From NCBI GenBank assembly GCA_013398175.1, contig VZRZ01007409.1, positions 160,177 through 224,176 of the forward strand: a stretch of DNA of 64,000 bases, given 5' to 3'. A program made the position numbers and the translations under genes. This document shows positions 62,565-64,000 of the stretch, piece after piece. A model generated the notes under the pieces. The model had not been told where the DNA came from. It was given only the letters and a program-made list of their open reading frames with translations, and ran no database searches. Each line of letters starts with the position of its first letter. The first letter of the stretch is position 1. The stretch comes from Climacteris rufus. Lineage: Eukaryota > Chordata > Aves > Passeriformes > Climacteridae.

Positions 62565-64000
62565 TTTAAAAAAACAGAAAAAAATACTTTTTACACAGTC
62601 ATTTCATAGTCTTGTAATGAGGATCCAAGAAACCCCCATAAATGAAGAAGTAACTAGCTATTATGTATGTTTATATGTTATATATACACATTCATCTCCG
62701 CTACGCACAGAGTAAATATCCTTATTTTATTGTTGCTATCATGCTAGTGCACAATAGCAACAATGACAACAATATGAGTGTACTGATGGGAGCTTACACA
62801 GCAAACAGCAATTTCCCTGAATTCCTACGCACCAGGCTGAGCTCTGGCACTGACTGGGACTAAACCCTGAGCACTTCAGTGGAAACTCAGGGTTACTTCA
62901 TAGTCACTTGCTTTTCACTTCCTTTTGCCTGCTGATCTTCCAAAGCTACCCGAGTTACAGTGAAGTGAACGAGATCTGAGTCCTGACCATTGGCAGCAGC
63001 TAAAGAAAACAGGAACTGGGGTATTTCAAAAAACAATAGGTGGGAACAGTGAGTAAAGGTTCACTATGTGGTAACGGTGCTGACTCTTTAATGACTGTGT
63101 TTATTTCCTTGTGTCCCAAAGAAGGCCACAGTTCATTTTGTTCTCAAACACGTATGTATGGCCATGTGCAAATCAGACACAGTATCTAATTTTGCAGTTT
63201 ATGTTAATGGAGGGGGGTGGGACAGGGAATCAACACTGATTCCCACTTCTCACAAGGAGAGACACAATGAGATTGCTCTCCTGTGCCATGGCAGTCAAGT
63301 TGCCAGGGGCAAAAGGTTCATCCCATGCCCTATTAATAGAAAAGCTCCCTATTGTGGCAGCAAATGGCACTTCTTCCCCTCCCATTCTGCACAGAACGGA
63401 GCACCGTGACATAAGAGAGAAACCCTTAAAACCCTTTACAAAACTTACAACCCATACAATGCACTTCACGTAAAGTCAGAGCAGAGATGTTACAAGTTGA
63501 CAAAGATATCCTGGGCCATGTAGTTCGTTCCAAGCAAAGCTCTGCCGTTCTTGGCTGAGGCTTCCACACAACTCCTTGTCTAGTCTTGCCATGACTAATT
63601 CCCAGAAAAGGCAGTTTCGCAACCACCCCAGCCAGCCAGCCCTGTGTCTAATTGGCATCACTGCTTAGAAATACTTCCTTGCATTCTCCTATGAAAGTTC
63701 ACAGCTACAATCTAATTCTATGTACTTCTACTAAGCCTCACAAGCAGCTAGTGAGACGGCCCAGCTATTTTTAACAATCATTAGTCCTCTAGTCTCTCGC
63801 TTCACAAAATGACTGGTTCTTATTGGGTTCCTTTTCTCACAGCTTCCAAAATTGGTATGAATTACGTTTCCCAGTTTAATGCTCTGTTAAATAATGTTCA
63901 CTAATTAGCAATGGCAAAAACTAAGTAATGGTCATATGAAAATGTAAAAATGCCCAGTGACACAGGTGGGGTTTTTTTGGGGTTTTTTTTTGTTTGTTTG

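Larger units (their letters stand above)
60771..64000. other. non-coding stretch to window end
   Basis: No gene is seen. The SINE pair at 62.1-62.3 kb and the AAT microsatellite at 62.5 kb are listed separately. T/G-rich strings lie at 62470-62512 and at the very end (63967-64000). The open frame running through 62290-62715 owes its length to the AAT array and is not a gene. Confidence 0.6.

Noticed and set aside
62290..62715. 141-codon plus-strand frame
   Set aside because: Its length depends on T-rich DNA and the (AAT)14 array, which translates to polyisoleucine. There is no independent sign of coding.
1..64000. CRISPR array, prokaryotic operon, rRNA or phage-like system
   Set aside because: No regularly spaced repeats, ribosome-binding-site-led gene strings or rRNA-like sequence are present. 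The repeat content is that of a bird nuclear genome.

Overview
The window looks like about 64 kb of bird nuclear DNA that is intergenic or deep intronic. It is AT-rich, and no open reading frame on either strand looks like a recognisable protein-coding gene. The bird call rests on the repeats. Several chicken-repeat-1 (CR1) LINE fragments are present, some ending in the ATTCTATGATTCT-type 3' tail. A 1,239 bp solo LTR has TGTCGTGGTTTG...AAACCACTACA termini and a 5 bp target duplication, as in avian ERVL-type elements. Interspersed repeats are sparse, as in bird macrochromosomes. A neoavian, perhaps passerine, source is plausible but not proven.

Layout: 1-9.6 kb holds AT-rich DNA with two plus-strand CR1 3' ends (about 5.2 and 7.0 kb), an ancient MIR/CORE-SINE-like copy (8.8 kb) and a minus-strand CR1 (9.1-9.6 kb). 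9.6-20 kb is mostly unique, with a GC-richer patch at 9.6-10.1 kb, a 31 bp tandem duplication and another MIR-like copy at 16.2 kb. 20-25.5 kb holds an L2-like remnant, a homeodomain/octamer-rich block that may be a conserved enhancer (21.2-21.4 kb), and two adjacent minus-strand CR1 3' ends. At 28.3-28.6 kb a near-identical 131/136 bp duplication flanks the only N, which points to an assembly join. 28.6-38.5 kb is unique sequence with a few decayed palindromic repeats. The solo LTR occupies 38,573-39,811. 40-54 kb is unique, with a CpG-rich patch at 47.35-47.57 kb and several short perfect hairpins. A CR1 internal fragment lies at 54.4-54.8 kb. 55-64 kb holds an (AAAAC)n tract, a GC-richer block with a minus-strand TATA box and an (AGC)n run at 60.1-60.6 kb, an inverted pair of SINE remnants at 62.1-62.3 kb and an (AAT)14 microsatellite.

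No genes can be described as working together here. The items most worth checking are the N-junction duplication (an artefact), the LTR with its internal tandem repeat, the CpG-rich exon-like patch at 47.4 kb, the possible enhancer at 21.2 kb and the TATA-containing block at 60.5 kb. No new biological system is evident. Repeat assignments were made by recognition without alignment software, so edges are approximate unless stated as exact.
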